NCBI GenBank assembly: GCA_020633125.1
Contig: JACKEH010000067.1
Coordinates: forward strand, 1-22,569
DNA: 22,569 nucleotides
Direction: 5' to 3'
Source of the DNA: Sandaracinus sp.
GTDB lineage: Bacteria > Myxococcota_A > Polyangia > Polyangiales > Houyiibacteriaceae
Shown one piece after another: positions 6,495 through 15,233 of the stretch; within the stretch, counting starts at the first letter, position 1; each line of letters starts with the position of its first letter. The position numbers and the translations under genes are program-made. The notes beneath the pieces are model-generated. The model worked only from the letters and a program-made list of their open reading frames with translations. It was not told the DNA's origin and ran no database searches.

Positions 6495-7775
6495 TCAAGG
6501 GAAACACACCACGGCCGCGTCACTCGGATTCCACTCCACGGGCCCGAAGCCGCTTCGGTGTCCGCGGCTCCGGCAGACGAGGTCGGCAGCGCTCGCGCAC
6601 CCGAGCGTGTTCGGGTTGGTGTTCGGGTCGCACCCACGGCTCGTGAGCTCCGTGGTCGCGATCGACTGCGCGAACCCGACGTCGGCCGGGAGGCACGTCA
6701 CCGTCATCTGCACGTCGGAGTGCTCGGTCGGACCGACGCCGGCGCCGAAGCCTCGGCTTCGGCAGTAGCGGTTCACCGCCGATTGCGCGACACGGGTGTG
6801 CACGTTGCTCGTCGTCACCGCGATCGAGCTCGCGCTCGAGACGTCGGCGAAGCTGACGGTGTGTTGATCGGCACGCGCGCCGAAACAGACGACCCGCGCG
6901 CCCGTCGGTGTCGCTTGAAGATGCCCGGCGCCGCCGCCGGGATGACAACCGCGCGCCGCGCACCAACGGCGCGCCGCGGACATGCAGACGTTCAGCCCGC
7001 CGTTCGGTCCGTCGCAGGGCGGCTGAGCCGCGGTCAGCTCGGCCATCGGAACCGGGTCGTGAATCGTGGCCTCAAAGCCTTCGTCCGCGGTCCCGTCGCA
7101 ATCGTCGTCGGCGAGGTTGCAGCTCTCCGCGACCGGCATGCGTGCGTCGCAATCGACCCACGCACCCGCTCGACAGGTCTCGGCCCCGGCGCCACACGCG
7201 CTGCTGCACGCGCGCGACAACCCCTCGTCGACGGTGCCGTCGCAGTCTTGGTCGACGCCGTCGCACGTCTCTTCGCTCGGCGTCGGCGCGTCGCATCCGG
7301 CAAACACGCCGGCAGCGCAACGCTCGACGCCGCTGCCGCACGCGTTCGTGCAGCCGCGGGTCAACGCTTCGTCGATGGCGCCATCGCAGTCCTCGTCGGT
7401 ACCGTCACAGGTCTCGGGGCGCGCGGAGCCGCCGGAGCACGCCGTGAACGCGCCGTCCTCGCAGGTGATGGTGCCGCCGCCGCACGCGGAGCTGCAGGAG
7501 CGTGGCGCGATCGCTTCGTCGACGAGCCCGTCGCAGTCGTCGTCGCGGCCGTTGCACGACTCGTCGGGCAGCTCGCAGAACGCATCGGTGCCGTCGCAAC
7601 GCACGCGACCTTCGCTTTCGCAGCCGGTGGTGCACGGGACGTCGTCGGTGCAGGTGGGGCCGCCGTCGAGGCGCGTCGCGCTGGCGTCGCGCCGCGTCGT
7701 GCTTGGTTCGGTGCCGCTCGCGCACGCGACCAACAGCCAGCCCACGATCCACCCGGCGCGTCGAAGCTCGATCAC
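6495..7775 (-). CDS. Lipoprotein with four MopE-type metal-binding repeats and a triplicated Cys-rich C-terminal module
   Basis: The 426-aa product starts at a GTG (7775), which places VIELRRAGWIVGWLLVAC as a lipoprotein signal peptide with C18. Residues ~40-230 contain four copies of the putative metal-binding motif named after Methylococcus MopE: ESCNGRDDDCDGLVDE, ETCDGTDEDCDGAIDE, ETCDGVDQDCDGTVDE and ESCNLADDDCDGTADE. Between them are short SSACG/CRAGA segments with paired Cys. The last ~170 residues carry three copies of a different unit, consensus SA-x3-[WYV]C-[RA]-[SA]-RG-x7-G ... V-x-C-[FL], ending exactly at the C-terminus (AAVVCFP). MopE repeats are linked to calcium or copper binding; the C-terminal unit is not one I can name. 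An exported surface protein, probably disulfide-rich. An apparent much longer frame upstream is only chance read-through of the FAD gene's antisense frame. Confidence 0.88.
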   Translation of the reverse strand: MIELRRAGWIVGWLLVACASGTEPSTTRRDASATRLDGGPTCTDDVPCTTGCESEGRVRCDGTDAFCELPDESCNGRDDDCDGLVDEAIAPRSCSSACGGGTITCEDGAFTACSGGSARPETCDGTDEDCDGAIDEALTRGCTNACGSGVERCAAGVFAGCDAPTPSEETCDGVDQDCDGTVDEGLSRACSSACGAGAETCRAGAWVDCDARMPVAESCNLADDDCDGTADEGFEATIHDPVPMAELTAAQPPCDGPNGGLNVCMSAARRWCAARGCHPGGGAGHLQATPTGARVVCFGARADQHTVSFADVSSASSIAVTTSNVHTRVAQSAVNRYCRSRGFGAGVGPTEHSDVQMTVTCLPADVGFAQSIATTELTSRGCDPNTNPNTLGCASAADLVCRSRGHRSGFGPVEWNPSDAAVVCFP

Positions 7776-7943
7776 GGAGACACGATATCCGGCGCGCGGT
7801 CGAGGCGACCGACACCTGGTGCGCGAATCGTGTGTGAGCGTTGTTCGTGTCGAAGCCCATCCCCCTGCCGCGAGGTTCGTTGCGGAACCAGCGGCGGAGG
7901 CAGGGGACGTGAATCGGGAGGGACCCGCGACGCGATTCGCTCG

Positions 7944-8007
7944 TGTTCGAGGGGTCGCAGACCCTCGAGAACCCGTCCCCCGAGCCGGAAAGAACGGTGA
8001 CGGGGAC
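7944..8007. other. Two stem-loops downstream of the FAD oxidoreductase gene
   Basis: CGAGGGGTC-GCA-GACCCTCG (with one bulge) lies near 7948-7967, and a GTCCCC/GGGGAC pair spans 7978-8007. They sit 5-68 bp past the stop codon of the minus-strand oxidoreductase gene and may end its transcript, though neither has a T run. Nothing else is seen in 7776-7943. Confidence 0.35.
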
Positions 8008-8011
8008 TCGG

Positions 8012-9634
8012 TCAGCGCTGACGGTCGGACATCTTGCGCACGTAGTCGACGACACGAAGCGGCTCGGCGGCTGCCGCGCCCAGCACGCCGCCCATCATCG
8101 CGCCGATGACGCCCACCGTCGCCACCTCGCTGCCCGCGAAGAAGAGGCCGGACAGCGGCGCACGCGGACGCAGCCACGCGTTGCGGAATCGCGTCGGGGT
8201 CGGCTCGAGGCCGTAGATGGCGCCGTGGGTGGGGCGCACGAAGTGATGCGTCGACGCCGGCGTCGAGAGCTCCGCGTACTTCACGAGCGGTGCGAGGCCA
8301 GGCATGCGTTTGCCGAAGTGTTCGAGCAGCTTGTCGTGAAGCTCGGTCTTGAGGGCCTCGTACGCGTCGCCGCGTTTGTGCCAACGCGCGTCCTTGAAGG
8401 GCGCGAATGTCTCCCACGGTACGAAGGTCACGACCTCGCCCGTGTGACGTCGTTCGGGGCCGGCGTCGTGCTCGGGATCCTTGAGCGAGGGGAAGCTGCA
8501 GTAGAGGCAAGGCGCTTCGCCGCGCACACCGTCGGCGCGCACGTCCCACGCGGGGACCTCCATGTCGTAGGTCTCGTAGAACCATTGGTTCGCGGCGGTC
8601 GCGCCCGCGGCGGCGACGTCGCCTTCGAAGCCGAGGTAGAGGCAGACGTGCGCCGGCGAAGGCTCGAGCGTCGACACGCTCGTCGCCCACGCGTCTTTCG
8701 CGATCTCGGGCGGCAGCAGGTGCTCGGCGGTCGAGCGCACGCCCACTGCGGAGACGACCTTCTTCGCGCGCGCCTCGCGGCCGTCCTTCAGCCGCACGCC
8801 GGCGGCGCGCCCGCCTTCGACGAGGATTTGATCGACGTCGGCACGAATGGTGGTCCAACCGCCCGCGTTCGCGACCGTCTGCAGCAGCTCGACCGCGATG
8901 CGCTTGCTGCCTCCGACGGGGTAGTAGGCGCCGTGAAGGAAGTGCTTCACCACGAGCGCCTGCATCGCGAACGACGAGCGGCTCGGGACGGAGCCGTAGT
9001 AGCCCCATTGCGCGGTGAAGACGGCGCGAAGGCGCGGGTCGTCGGTGAGCCCGTCGACGACGTCCTTGGTGCGCATCTCGAGCCACCGTTGGGCCGGCTT
9101 GGCGAGCGTGCGGTCGAGCACCGGCGCGGCGGCGCGTGGGGCGAGGCGCGAGAGGTAGTAGCCGCGCATGGTCTTGGAGACGGCGCGCACGAGGTGGAGG
9201 TATTCGTCGATCGCCTTTTGTTCGCGCGGGTAAGCGTCGATCAGGTTCTCGCGGAACTGGGCCGGCGAGTCTGGGAACGCGATGCGCATCCCGTCCGGGT
9301 AGGTGAACTCGTCGTAGCTCTCGCCGAGGGAAGCCCACTGCAGACGGCCGTCCGTGAGCTTCGAGAGCAAGCGGCCGGTCAGCGTGTGCTCGGTGACTTC
9401 GCCGACGGCGTGCACGCCGACGTCCCATTCGTAGCCAGGTCGGCGGAACGCGTGGGTGAAGCCGCCCGCGACGTAGTGCTGCTCGACGACGAGCACGCGT
9501 TGTCCGAGCTTCGCGAGCAACGCGGCGGCGGTCATGCCGCCCATGCCCGAGCCGATCACGATCGCGTCGAACGCGTCCTTTCGCTCGGAGCCTTCGGGGA
9601 GGTGTTTGGACCAGGGCAGGGCGTCGCGGCTCAT
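8012..9634 (-). CDS. FAD-dependent oxidoreductase of the phytoene desaturase / retinol saturase family
   Basis: The 540-aa product has an N-terminal dinucleotide-binding motif IGSGMGGMTAA (residues 27-37) followed by the E51 ribose-binding end of strand 2 (VLVVEQHYVAGG), and a C-terminal FAD signature (GLFFAGSEVATVGVIGAMMG). HAFRRPGYEWDVGVHAVGE near residue 61 is the pattern seen in carotenoid isomerase and all-trans-retinol 13,14-reductase (CrtI/CrtO/RetSat) relatives. Length fits the family. It would oxidise, saturate or isomerise a polyene or other lipid using FAD; the substrate cannot be told from sequence, and no other carotenoid genes lie in the window. The ATG at 9634 has no clear Shine-Dalgarno. 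It is separated from tpx by a strong terminator, so it is probably a single-gene unit. Confidence 0.88.
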   Translation of the reverse strand: MSRDALPWSKHLPEGSERKDAFDAIVIGSGMGGMTAAALLAKLGQRVLVVEQHYVAGGFTHAFRRPGYEWDVGVHAVGEVTEHTLTGRLLSKLTDGRLQWASLGESYDEFTYPDGMRIAFPDSPAQFRENLIDAYPREQKAIDEYLHLVRAVSKTMRGYYLSRLAPRAAAPVLDRTLAKPAQRWLEMRTKDVVDGLTDDPRLRAVFTAQWGYYGSVPSRSSFAMQALVVKHFLHGAYYPVGGSKRIAVELLQTVANAGGWTTIRADVDQILVEGGRAAGVRLKDGREARAKKVVSAVGVRSTAEHLLPPEIAKDAWATSVSTLEPSPAHVCLYLGFEGDVAAAGATAANQWFYETYDMEVPAWDVRADGVRGEAPCLYCSFPSLKDPEHDAGPERRHTGEVVTFVPWETFAPFKDARWHKRGDAYEALKTELHDKLLEHFGKRMPGLAPLVKYAELSTPASTHHFVRPTHGAIYGLEPTPTRFRNAWLRPRAPLSGLFFAGSEVATVGVIGAMMGGVLGAAAAEPLRVVDYVRKMSDRQR

Positions 9635-9749
9635 GGCGAGCGGGAGATAGCGCGAGTTTTGAAAATCGGCCAGTCGGTCAGAAATGACGAGGGGCTACGT
9701 CCGCGAATCGAGAGCGCCGTCGTCGTGGCCTTCGACCGCATGGGGCGCG

Positions 9750-9781
9750 CGAAAAAAAAGCCTCCGCAGGGGCGGAGGCTT
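9750..9781 (-). terminator. Strong intrinsic terminator after tpx
   Basis: A 10-bp perfect stem AAGCCTCCGC/GCGGAGGCTT around AGGG. On the minus strand it is followed by eight T, giving an efficient terminator for transcripts coming from tpx, 150 bp beyond the tpx stop and just before the FAD gene promoter region. Confidence 0.85.
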
Positions 9782-9789
9782 CTTCCCGT

Positions 9790-9849
9790 CCATTTGGGCT
9801 TTGCCGGATGGGGGAGGGGCGCCGGAACGCCGGGACGCCCCTCCAAGAA
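9790..9849. repeat. Hairpin-repeat element, copy 1
   Basis: CCAT-TTG-GGC-TTT-GCC-GG-ATGG forms a small stem-loop, followed by a second stem GGAGGGGCG/CGCCCCTCC (9813-9821 with 9836-9844) and CTCCAAGAA. Copy 2 at 9880-9923 repeats the GGGCTTTGCC, GATGGGGG and CTCCAAGAA parts. Confidence 0.55.
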
Positions 9850-9879
9850 TCGTCCGCGGCTGACCCCGGACGGTTGGGT

Positions 9880-9923
9880 GGAGCCCCTTTCGGGCTTTGC
9901 CCGATGGGGGGAGCCTCCAAGAA
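9880..9923. repeat. Hairpin-repeat element, copy 2
   Basis: CCCC-TTT-CGGGC-TTT-GCCCG-ATG-GGGG (9884-9909) is a stem-loop with a symmetric 3-nt internal loop, enclosed by GGAG (9880-9883) and CTCC (9915-9918) and followed by AAGAAC. It begins 9 bp past the tpx stop codon and on the minus strand would be the first hairpin in the tpx 3' untranslated region. A partial third copy (GTCGGGCTTTGCCGGACG) lies near 12329-12346. Confidence 0.55.
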
Positions 9924-9931
9924 CCAAAAAC

Positions 9932-10429
9932 TCACCCCTTCAAGGCCGCGAGGGCCGTGTCGTAGCTCGGCTCCTGCGCGATCTCGGGGACGAGCTCCGA
10001 GTGCACCACGACGTCGTTCTCGTCGAGGACCACGACCGCGCGGCCCGTCAGGCCCTTGAGCGGACCGTCGACGAGCTCGATGCCGTAGTCCTTGCCGAAG
10101 CTCGAGCGGAAGCTCGAGAGCGGTACGACGTGCTCGAGCCCCTCGGCCTCGCAGAAACGCTTCTGCGCGAAGGGCAGGTCGCCGCTGATGAGGAGCACGA
10201 CGGCGTTCGCGTCGCCCGCCTTCGCGTTGAACGCGCGGCCGGCGGCCTGGCAGACCGCGGTGTCGTAGCTCGGGTTGATCGTGAGGACCTTCTTCTTGCC
10301 GGCGAAGTCCGCGAGCGACTTCTCGGCGAGGGTCTTGTCGACGAGGGTGAACGCGGGCGCCTTGGCGCCGACCGCGGGCAGCTCGCCGCTCGTGTGGATG
10401 GGGTTCCCCTTGAGGGTGATGTTCGCCAT
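9932..10429 (-). CDS. tpx: Thiol peroxidase Tpx (atypical 2-Cys peroxiredoxin)
   Basis: A 165-aa enzyme that reduces hydrogen peroxide and lipid hydroperoxides using thioredoxin; cytosolic or periplasmic depending on species, and here without a signal peptide. The peroxidatic cysteine C60 is in the Tpx signature PSYDTAVC (family pattern S-x-DT-x2-C), with the resolving cysteine C93 in DLPFAQKRFCEAEGL, the spacing that defines the Tpx subclass. Length (165-168 aa) and the N-terminal ITLKGNPIHTSGELPAVG match the family. The ATG at 10429 has GGGAGGA about 10 nt upstream. The TerB-phosphatase gene ends 66 bp upstream on the same strand, so co-transcription is possible. A strong terminator and two hairpin elements follow. 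Confidence 0.96.
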   Translation of the reverse strand: MANITLKGNPIHTSGELPAVGAKAPAFTLVDKTLAEKSLADFAGKKKVLTINPSYDTAVCQAAGRAFNAKAGDANAVVLLISGDLPFAQKRFCEAEGLEHVVPLSSFRSSFGKDYGIELVDGPLKGLTGRAVVVLDENDVVVHSELVPEIAQEPSYDTALAALKG

Positions 10430-10444
10430 GGCGCGCTTGTCCTC

Positions 10445-10478
10445 CCGACGGCCTCGAAGAGCAAGGGCCTCCCGTCGG
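10445..10478 (+). other. Hairpin with T tract in the tpx leader, oriented against the genes
   Basis: CCGACGG (10445-10451) pairs with CCGTCGG (10472-10478), followed by TTTTT on the plus strand. Both flanking genes run on the minus strand, so as a terminator it would only stop antisense transcripts; in the tpx mRNA the hairpin would sit just before the ribosome-binding site. Confidence 0.3.
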
Positions 10479-10495
10479 TTTTTCGGAGCCCGCGA

Positions 10496-12178
<1,683 letters not shown>

Positions 12179-12423
12179 GCGCGCGAGGATACAGCCTTCG
12201 GACCGGCGGGAAGCCTCGGATGCATGTCCCCGGCTCTGCGGCCCGCCACGTCACGTGCCGGGTCTTCGAACGACTCTCCAAAAGCTGGCTCGACGCCCCT
12301 GGCGCTCGGCTAGAACGTGTTCCATAATCGTCGGGCTTTGCCGGACGCCCTCGGTGTGGAGGACGTTCGCGCACCGGGATCGAAGGTCGGCGTTCGGGTC
12401 GGCCGAACCATCGGGGGTCGCTC
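12179..12423. promoter_or_regulatory. Divergent promoter region
   Basis: This spacer drives the phosphatase gene leftward and the small membrane protein gene rightward. It contains GAACGTGTTC (12313-12322; arms GAAC/GTTC) and a copy of the GGGCTTTGCCGGA core near 12331-12344. No consensus -35/-10 pair was found on either strand. Confidence 0.35.
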
Positions 12424-12864
12424 ATGGGTCGTCGCAGCTGGGCCTGCATCGGCATGCTCGCGCTCGTGCTCACGTCGGGTGTGGTGCACGCGCAGCCTTC
12501 GCATCCTTCGGAGGACGCGTTTCCGCATGGCGCCCTGCACCTCGAGCACGAGTCGCGGCTCTCGCTCCCGACGTGGGTCACTTGGACGGGCCTCGCGGCG
12601 ACCGCGGCGCTCGGCACGTCGATGGTGTGGTCGTTCTCGAAGCTCTCCGACGCGCGGCGGCTTCACGACGCGGCGCCCAGCCCGCAGACGCGGGACGCGC
12701 TCGATCGTCGGCGTCGTCAGACGCTCGGTCTCGGGCTGGGAACGGGGCTCGCGGCGATCGGGACGACCTTGATCGCGATCTTGGCGACCGATTGGGGGGG
12801 GCCGGAGGTCGGCGGTTGGGCGACCCGTGAGGGCGGTGGACTGTCGATTGCGGGTGCGTTCTGA
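12424..12864 (+). CDS. Small exported membrane protein of unknown function (146 aa)
   Basis: No family recognised. The protein starts with a signal peptide (MGRRSWACIGMLALVLTSG, then VVHA, cleavage probably after HA at residue ~23). Two further hydrophobic stretches follow: WVTWTGLAATAALGTSMVW (~50-68) and GLGLGTGLAAIGTTLIAILA (~102-121). Between them is a charged segment rich in Arg/Asp with a predicted helix (SDARRLHDAAPSPQTRDALD). The short C-terminus is Gly-rich. This two-helix hairpin layout after a signal peptide is frequent among small myxobacterial envelope proteins. The start is supported by ATCGGGGGTCGCTC upstream of the ATG. It is convergent with the epimerase gene and followed by a hairpin. 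Confidence 0.75.
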   Translation: MGRRSWACIGMLALVLTSGVVHAQPSHPSEDAFPHGALHLEHESRLSLPTWVTWTGLAATAALGTSMVWSFSKLSDARRLHDAAPSPQTRDALDRRRRQTLGLGLGTGLAAIGTTLIAILATDWGGPEVGGWATREGGGLSIAGAF

Positions 12865-12866
12865 CG

Positions 12867-12901
12867 CCACGCTTCGCCGCTCTCGAGCGCGGCGATCGTG
12901 G
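12867..12901. terminator. Probable terminator hairpin
   Basis: CCACG ... CGTGG (12867-12871 with 12897-12901) encloses CGCCG/CGGCG (12875-12879 with 12890-12894). It lies 2 bp after the membrane-protein stop codon, in a convergent spacer. No T tract. Confidence 0.45.
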
Positions 12902-12910
12902 TGAGCTCGT

Positions 12911-12974
12911 GATGTCGACGAGCGATGTCGACAGCGATGTCGACGAGCGATGTCGACGAGCGATGTCGACGAGC
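12911..12974. repeat. Five-copy 13-bp tandem repeat of GATGTCGACGAGC
   Basis: Copies lie at 12911-12923, 12924-12935 (12 bp, one base deleted), 12936-12948, 12949-12961 and 12962-12974. The last three are identical. Each contains the palindrome GTCGAC. The array ends two bases before the stop codon of the minus-strand epimerase gene and fills most of the convergent spacer. Confidence 0.9.
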
Positions 12975-12976
12975 GA

Positions 12977-13966
12977 TCAGCGCCGCCGAAGCGCGCGCCG
13001 CTCGTTCGACACCAACGCCTCGGGCCCGCCGACCTCTTTTGCCCACGTCGCGAGGTCGCGCATGCCATCGGAGAACGAGACCTGCGGCTCGTAGCCGAGC
13101 TGATCGCGCGCCCGACGCGGGTCGAACGAGCTGCTCTGCCCGCGACGAATCATCTCGGGCGGCGGGACGTGTTTCTTCGTCCACGCGAGGGCGAGGTGGC
13201 CGCGTAGACCGAGCGCGCTCGCCTTCGGCGCCGGGAGATCGAGCGCGGTGCTGAGCGCGCCGAAGAACTCGGACGCGAGGTTGAGCTCGGCGTCGACGAC
13301 GTAGGCCACGGTACCGTGCGCGTCCGCGGTGGTCGCGAGGCGCGCGGCGTGCGCGAGGTTGTCGACGTGGGTGGTCGCGATGAGGTTCGCGCCGCTTCCG
13401 AAGAGCGCGATGCCGCCGCGCCGGGCTTCGGCGACGAGCTTCGGCAGCCGCGAGGTGTCCCCCGCGCCCCACACGCGGCCGGGACGGAGCACGACGATCT
13501 CGAGCTTGCCGTCGCCGCCCGCGCCGACGACGAGCTCTTCCGCTTCGAGCTTCGTGCGGCCGACGACGCCGAGCGGCGCGTGCGTGAGGGCGCGGTCTTC
13601 GTTCCACCCGACGCGAGGTCCGCGGTGAAGGGTCGCGTCGGCCGAGCTCACGTGGACGAGGCGTCGCACCCCGACGTGGCGTGCGGCGCGCACCACGTTC
13701 TCGGTGCCGGCGACGTGCAGCGTTCCGAGCGCTTGAAGCGAGGCGTGGTCGTCGTGTCGACCGGCTGCGTGTACGACGGCCTCGCAGCCGCGGGCCGCTT
13801 CGGCGAGGGCGTTGGGATCGCCGACGTCACCTTCGAAGGCCGTCGTTCCAACGGGAGCGTCCGCGCGGTCGCGAACGAACGCGTGCACCGTGGCGCCCTG
13901 CGCGAGTAGCTCGCGTGCGATGGCGCCGCCGACGAATCCGGAGGCGCCCGTGACCATCACTCGCAT
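12977..13966 (-). CDS. Extended short-chain dehydrogenase / NAD(P)-dependent epimerase-like protein lacking the usual Tyr
   Basis: The 329-aa product has a textbook Rossmann start (MRVMVTGASGFVGGAIAREL, TG-x2-GF-x-G at 6-13), a DVGD segment (D48-D51), AVVHAAG (64-70), and the strand HVSSA with S108/S109, as in the 3-beta-hydroxysteroid dehydrogenase / nucleoside-sugar epimerase branch. The active-site helix reads GVVGRTKLEAEE: lysine K140 is kept but the position four residues before it, normally the catalytic tyrosine of YxxxK, is V136. PGRVWGAGD and the later ATTHVDNLAHA match the family's C-terminal substrate half. It may be non-catalytic, work differently, or simply bind NAD(P). The ATG at 13966 begins at the Rossmann strand; a longer upstream frame is not credible because it runs antisense to recA. 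It is divergent from recA. Confidence 0.85.
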   Translation of the reverse strand: MRVMVTGASGFVGGAIARELLAQGATVHAFVRDRADAPVGTTAFEGDVGDPNALAEAARGCEAVVHAAGRHDDHASLQALGTLHVAGTENVVRAARHVGVRRLVHVSSADATLHRGPRVGWNEDRALTHAPLGVVGRTKLEAEELVVGAGGDGKLEIVVLRPGRVWGAGDTSRLPKLVAEARRGGIALFGSGANLIATTHVDNLAHAARLATTADAHGTVAYVVDAELNLASEFFGALSTALDLPAPKASALGLRGHLALAWTKKHVPPPEMIRRGQSSSFDPRRARDQLGYEPQVSFSDGMRDLATWAKEVGGPEALVSNERRALRRR

Positions 13967-14137
13967 GCGCGCACCCTGGCAGCGCCCTTCCGTGCTCGCA
14001 ACGGGGAGGGCGTGACGCGCGACACGCTGGTCGCGATCCGATCGGCCCGCGTGCCCTTCGAGTGGCGGCCGCCACCGCCTCGCCGCCAATCCGCCGCCAC
14101 CTCGCTCGCAACCTCGCGAAATCACGCGCGCCGCCGC

Positions 14138-14153
14138 CGGTACGTGCGTTGCG
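14138..14153 (+). promoter_or_regulatory. Sigma54-like site upstream of recA (weak)
   Basis: CGGTACGTGCGTTGCG keeps GG and GC at the required 10-base spacing and the TTGC, but departs from TGGCACG-N4-TTGCW at three positions. recA is not usually a sigma54 gene, so this may be chance. No SOS-type operator was recognised between 13967 and 14197. Confidence 0.2.
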
Positions 14154-14197
14154 ATGTCGGGGGCACGCGCGGCCGTCGCCGCGCCAGGAGGCATCGA

Positions 14198-15232
14198 ATG
14201 ATCAAAGAGAAGGTCAAGGCGATGGACGACGCACTGCGCGCCATCGAGAAGCAGTTCGGCAAGGGAAGCATCATGCGGCTCGGTGAGCGCAAGGTGGAGC
14301 GGGTGCCGGTGATCCCGAGCGGCTGCCCGTCGCTGGATCGCGCGCTCGGCATCGGTGGCTACCCGCGCGGACGGGTGGTCGAGGTCTTCGGGCCGGAGTC
14401 GAGCGGCAAGACGACGCTCACGCTTCACGCGATCGCCGAGTGTCAGCGCGCGGGCGGCGTGGCCGCGTTCATCGACGCGGAGCACGCGCTCGACGTGCAA
14501 TACGCGCAGGCGCTCGGGGTCGACGCGCAGGCCTTGCTCGTCAGTCAGCCCGACACGGGAGAGCAGGCGCTCGAAATCGCGGAGACGCTCGTGCGCAGCG
14601 GCGCAGTGGATTTGGTGGTCATCGACTCGGTCGCTGCGCTCGTGCCGCAAGCCGAGATCGACGGGGAGATGGGCGACCAACACATGGGGCTTCAGGCGCG
14701 CCTGATGAGCCAGGCGCTTCGCAAGCTCACCGGCATCGCGCACCGCACCGACACCACGCTCTTCTTCATCAACCAGCTGCGCATGAAGATCGGCGTGACC
14801 TTCGGCTCGCCGGAGACGACCACGGGCGGCAACGCGCTCAAGTACTACGCGTCGGTGCGTCTCGACGTGCGGCGCATCGGCAGCGTGAAGAACGGCGAGG
14901 TCGCGATCGGAAACCGCACGAAGGTGAAGGTCGTGAAGAACAAGCTCGCGCCGCCCTTCCAGAAGGTCGAGTTCGACATTCGCTTCGGCGAAGGGGTCGA
15001 CGCGATCGGGGATTTGCTCGACTGCGCGATCGCGGCGGACGTGATCGAGAAGAACGGCTCGTTCTTCAAACACGCGGGGCAGAGCCTCGGGCAGGGTCGA
15101 GAGCGTGCGCGTGCGGCGTTGATCGAAGACCCGAAGCTTCGTGCGGCGGTCGCCGCGAAGCTAGGCTTCCCTTGCGACGCGCCGGTCGACAAGACGCAGG
15201 CGAAGGGCGACCGGCCGGCCAAGGCGGCGTGA
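14198..15232 (+). CDS. recA: Recombinase RecA
   Basis: RecA forms an ATP-dependent filament on single-stranded DNA, drives strand exchange and triggers LexA self-cleavage. The 344-aa product has the N-terminal helix and IEKQFGKGSIMRLGE, Walker A GPESSGKT (65-72), Walker B VVIDSVAALVP, loop L1 (EIDGEMGDQHMGLQARLMSQ) and loop L2 (FGSPETTTGGNALKYYASVR), all close to consensus. The ATG at 14198 has AGGAGG seven bases upstream. Differences from Escherichia coli RecA are in the C-terminal third: GSFFKHAGQSLGQG replaces the AWYSYNGEKIGQG-type segment, and the acidic tail is missing, the protein ending basic (KGDRPAKAA). Myxobacteria can carry two recA genes, so this may be one of a pair. It is divergent from the epimerase gene and convergent with the propeller lipoprotein. 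Confidence 0.97.
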   Translation: MIKEKVKAMDDALRAIEKQFGKGSIMRLGERKVERVPVIPSGCPSLDRALGIGGYPRGRVVEVFGPESSGKTTLTLHAIAECQRAGGVAAFIDAEHALDVQYAQALGVDAQALLVSQPDTGEQALEIAETLVRSGAVDLVVIDSVAALVPQAEIDGEMGDQHMGLQARLMSQALRKLTGIAHRTDTTLFFINQLRMKIGVTFGSPETTTGGNALKYYASVRLDVRRIGSVKNGEVAIGNRTKVKVVKNKLAPPFQKVEFDIRFGEGVDAIGDLLDCAIAADVIEKNGSFFKHAGQSLGQGRERARAALIEDPKLRAAVAAKLGFPCDAPVDKTQAKGDRPAKAA

Positions 15233-15233
15233 C

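Noticed and set aside
6495..9428. A single ~977-codon minus-strand gene joining the MopE lipoprotein to upstream sequence
   Set aside because: The upstream half is an out-of-frame reading of the FAD oxidoreductase. The lipoprotein signal at 7775 gives the true start.
12313..12322. LexA-type SOS operator GAACGTGTTC
   Set aside because: The GAAC/GTTC arms are separated by two bases, not the four of the Gram-positive box, and neither flanking gene is a known SOS gene.
12317..12772. Alternative plus-strand frame overlapping the small membrane-protein gene
   Set aside because: It lacks a signal peptide, is Arg/Ser-rich, and the other frame has a clean signal peptide and two membrane segments.
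12911..12974. CRISPR array
   Set aside because: The 13-bp units are directly tandem with no spacers, and no cas genes are present.
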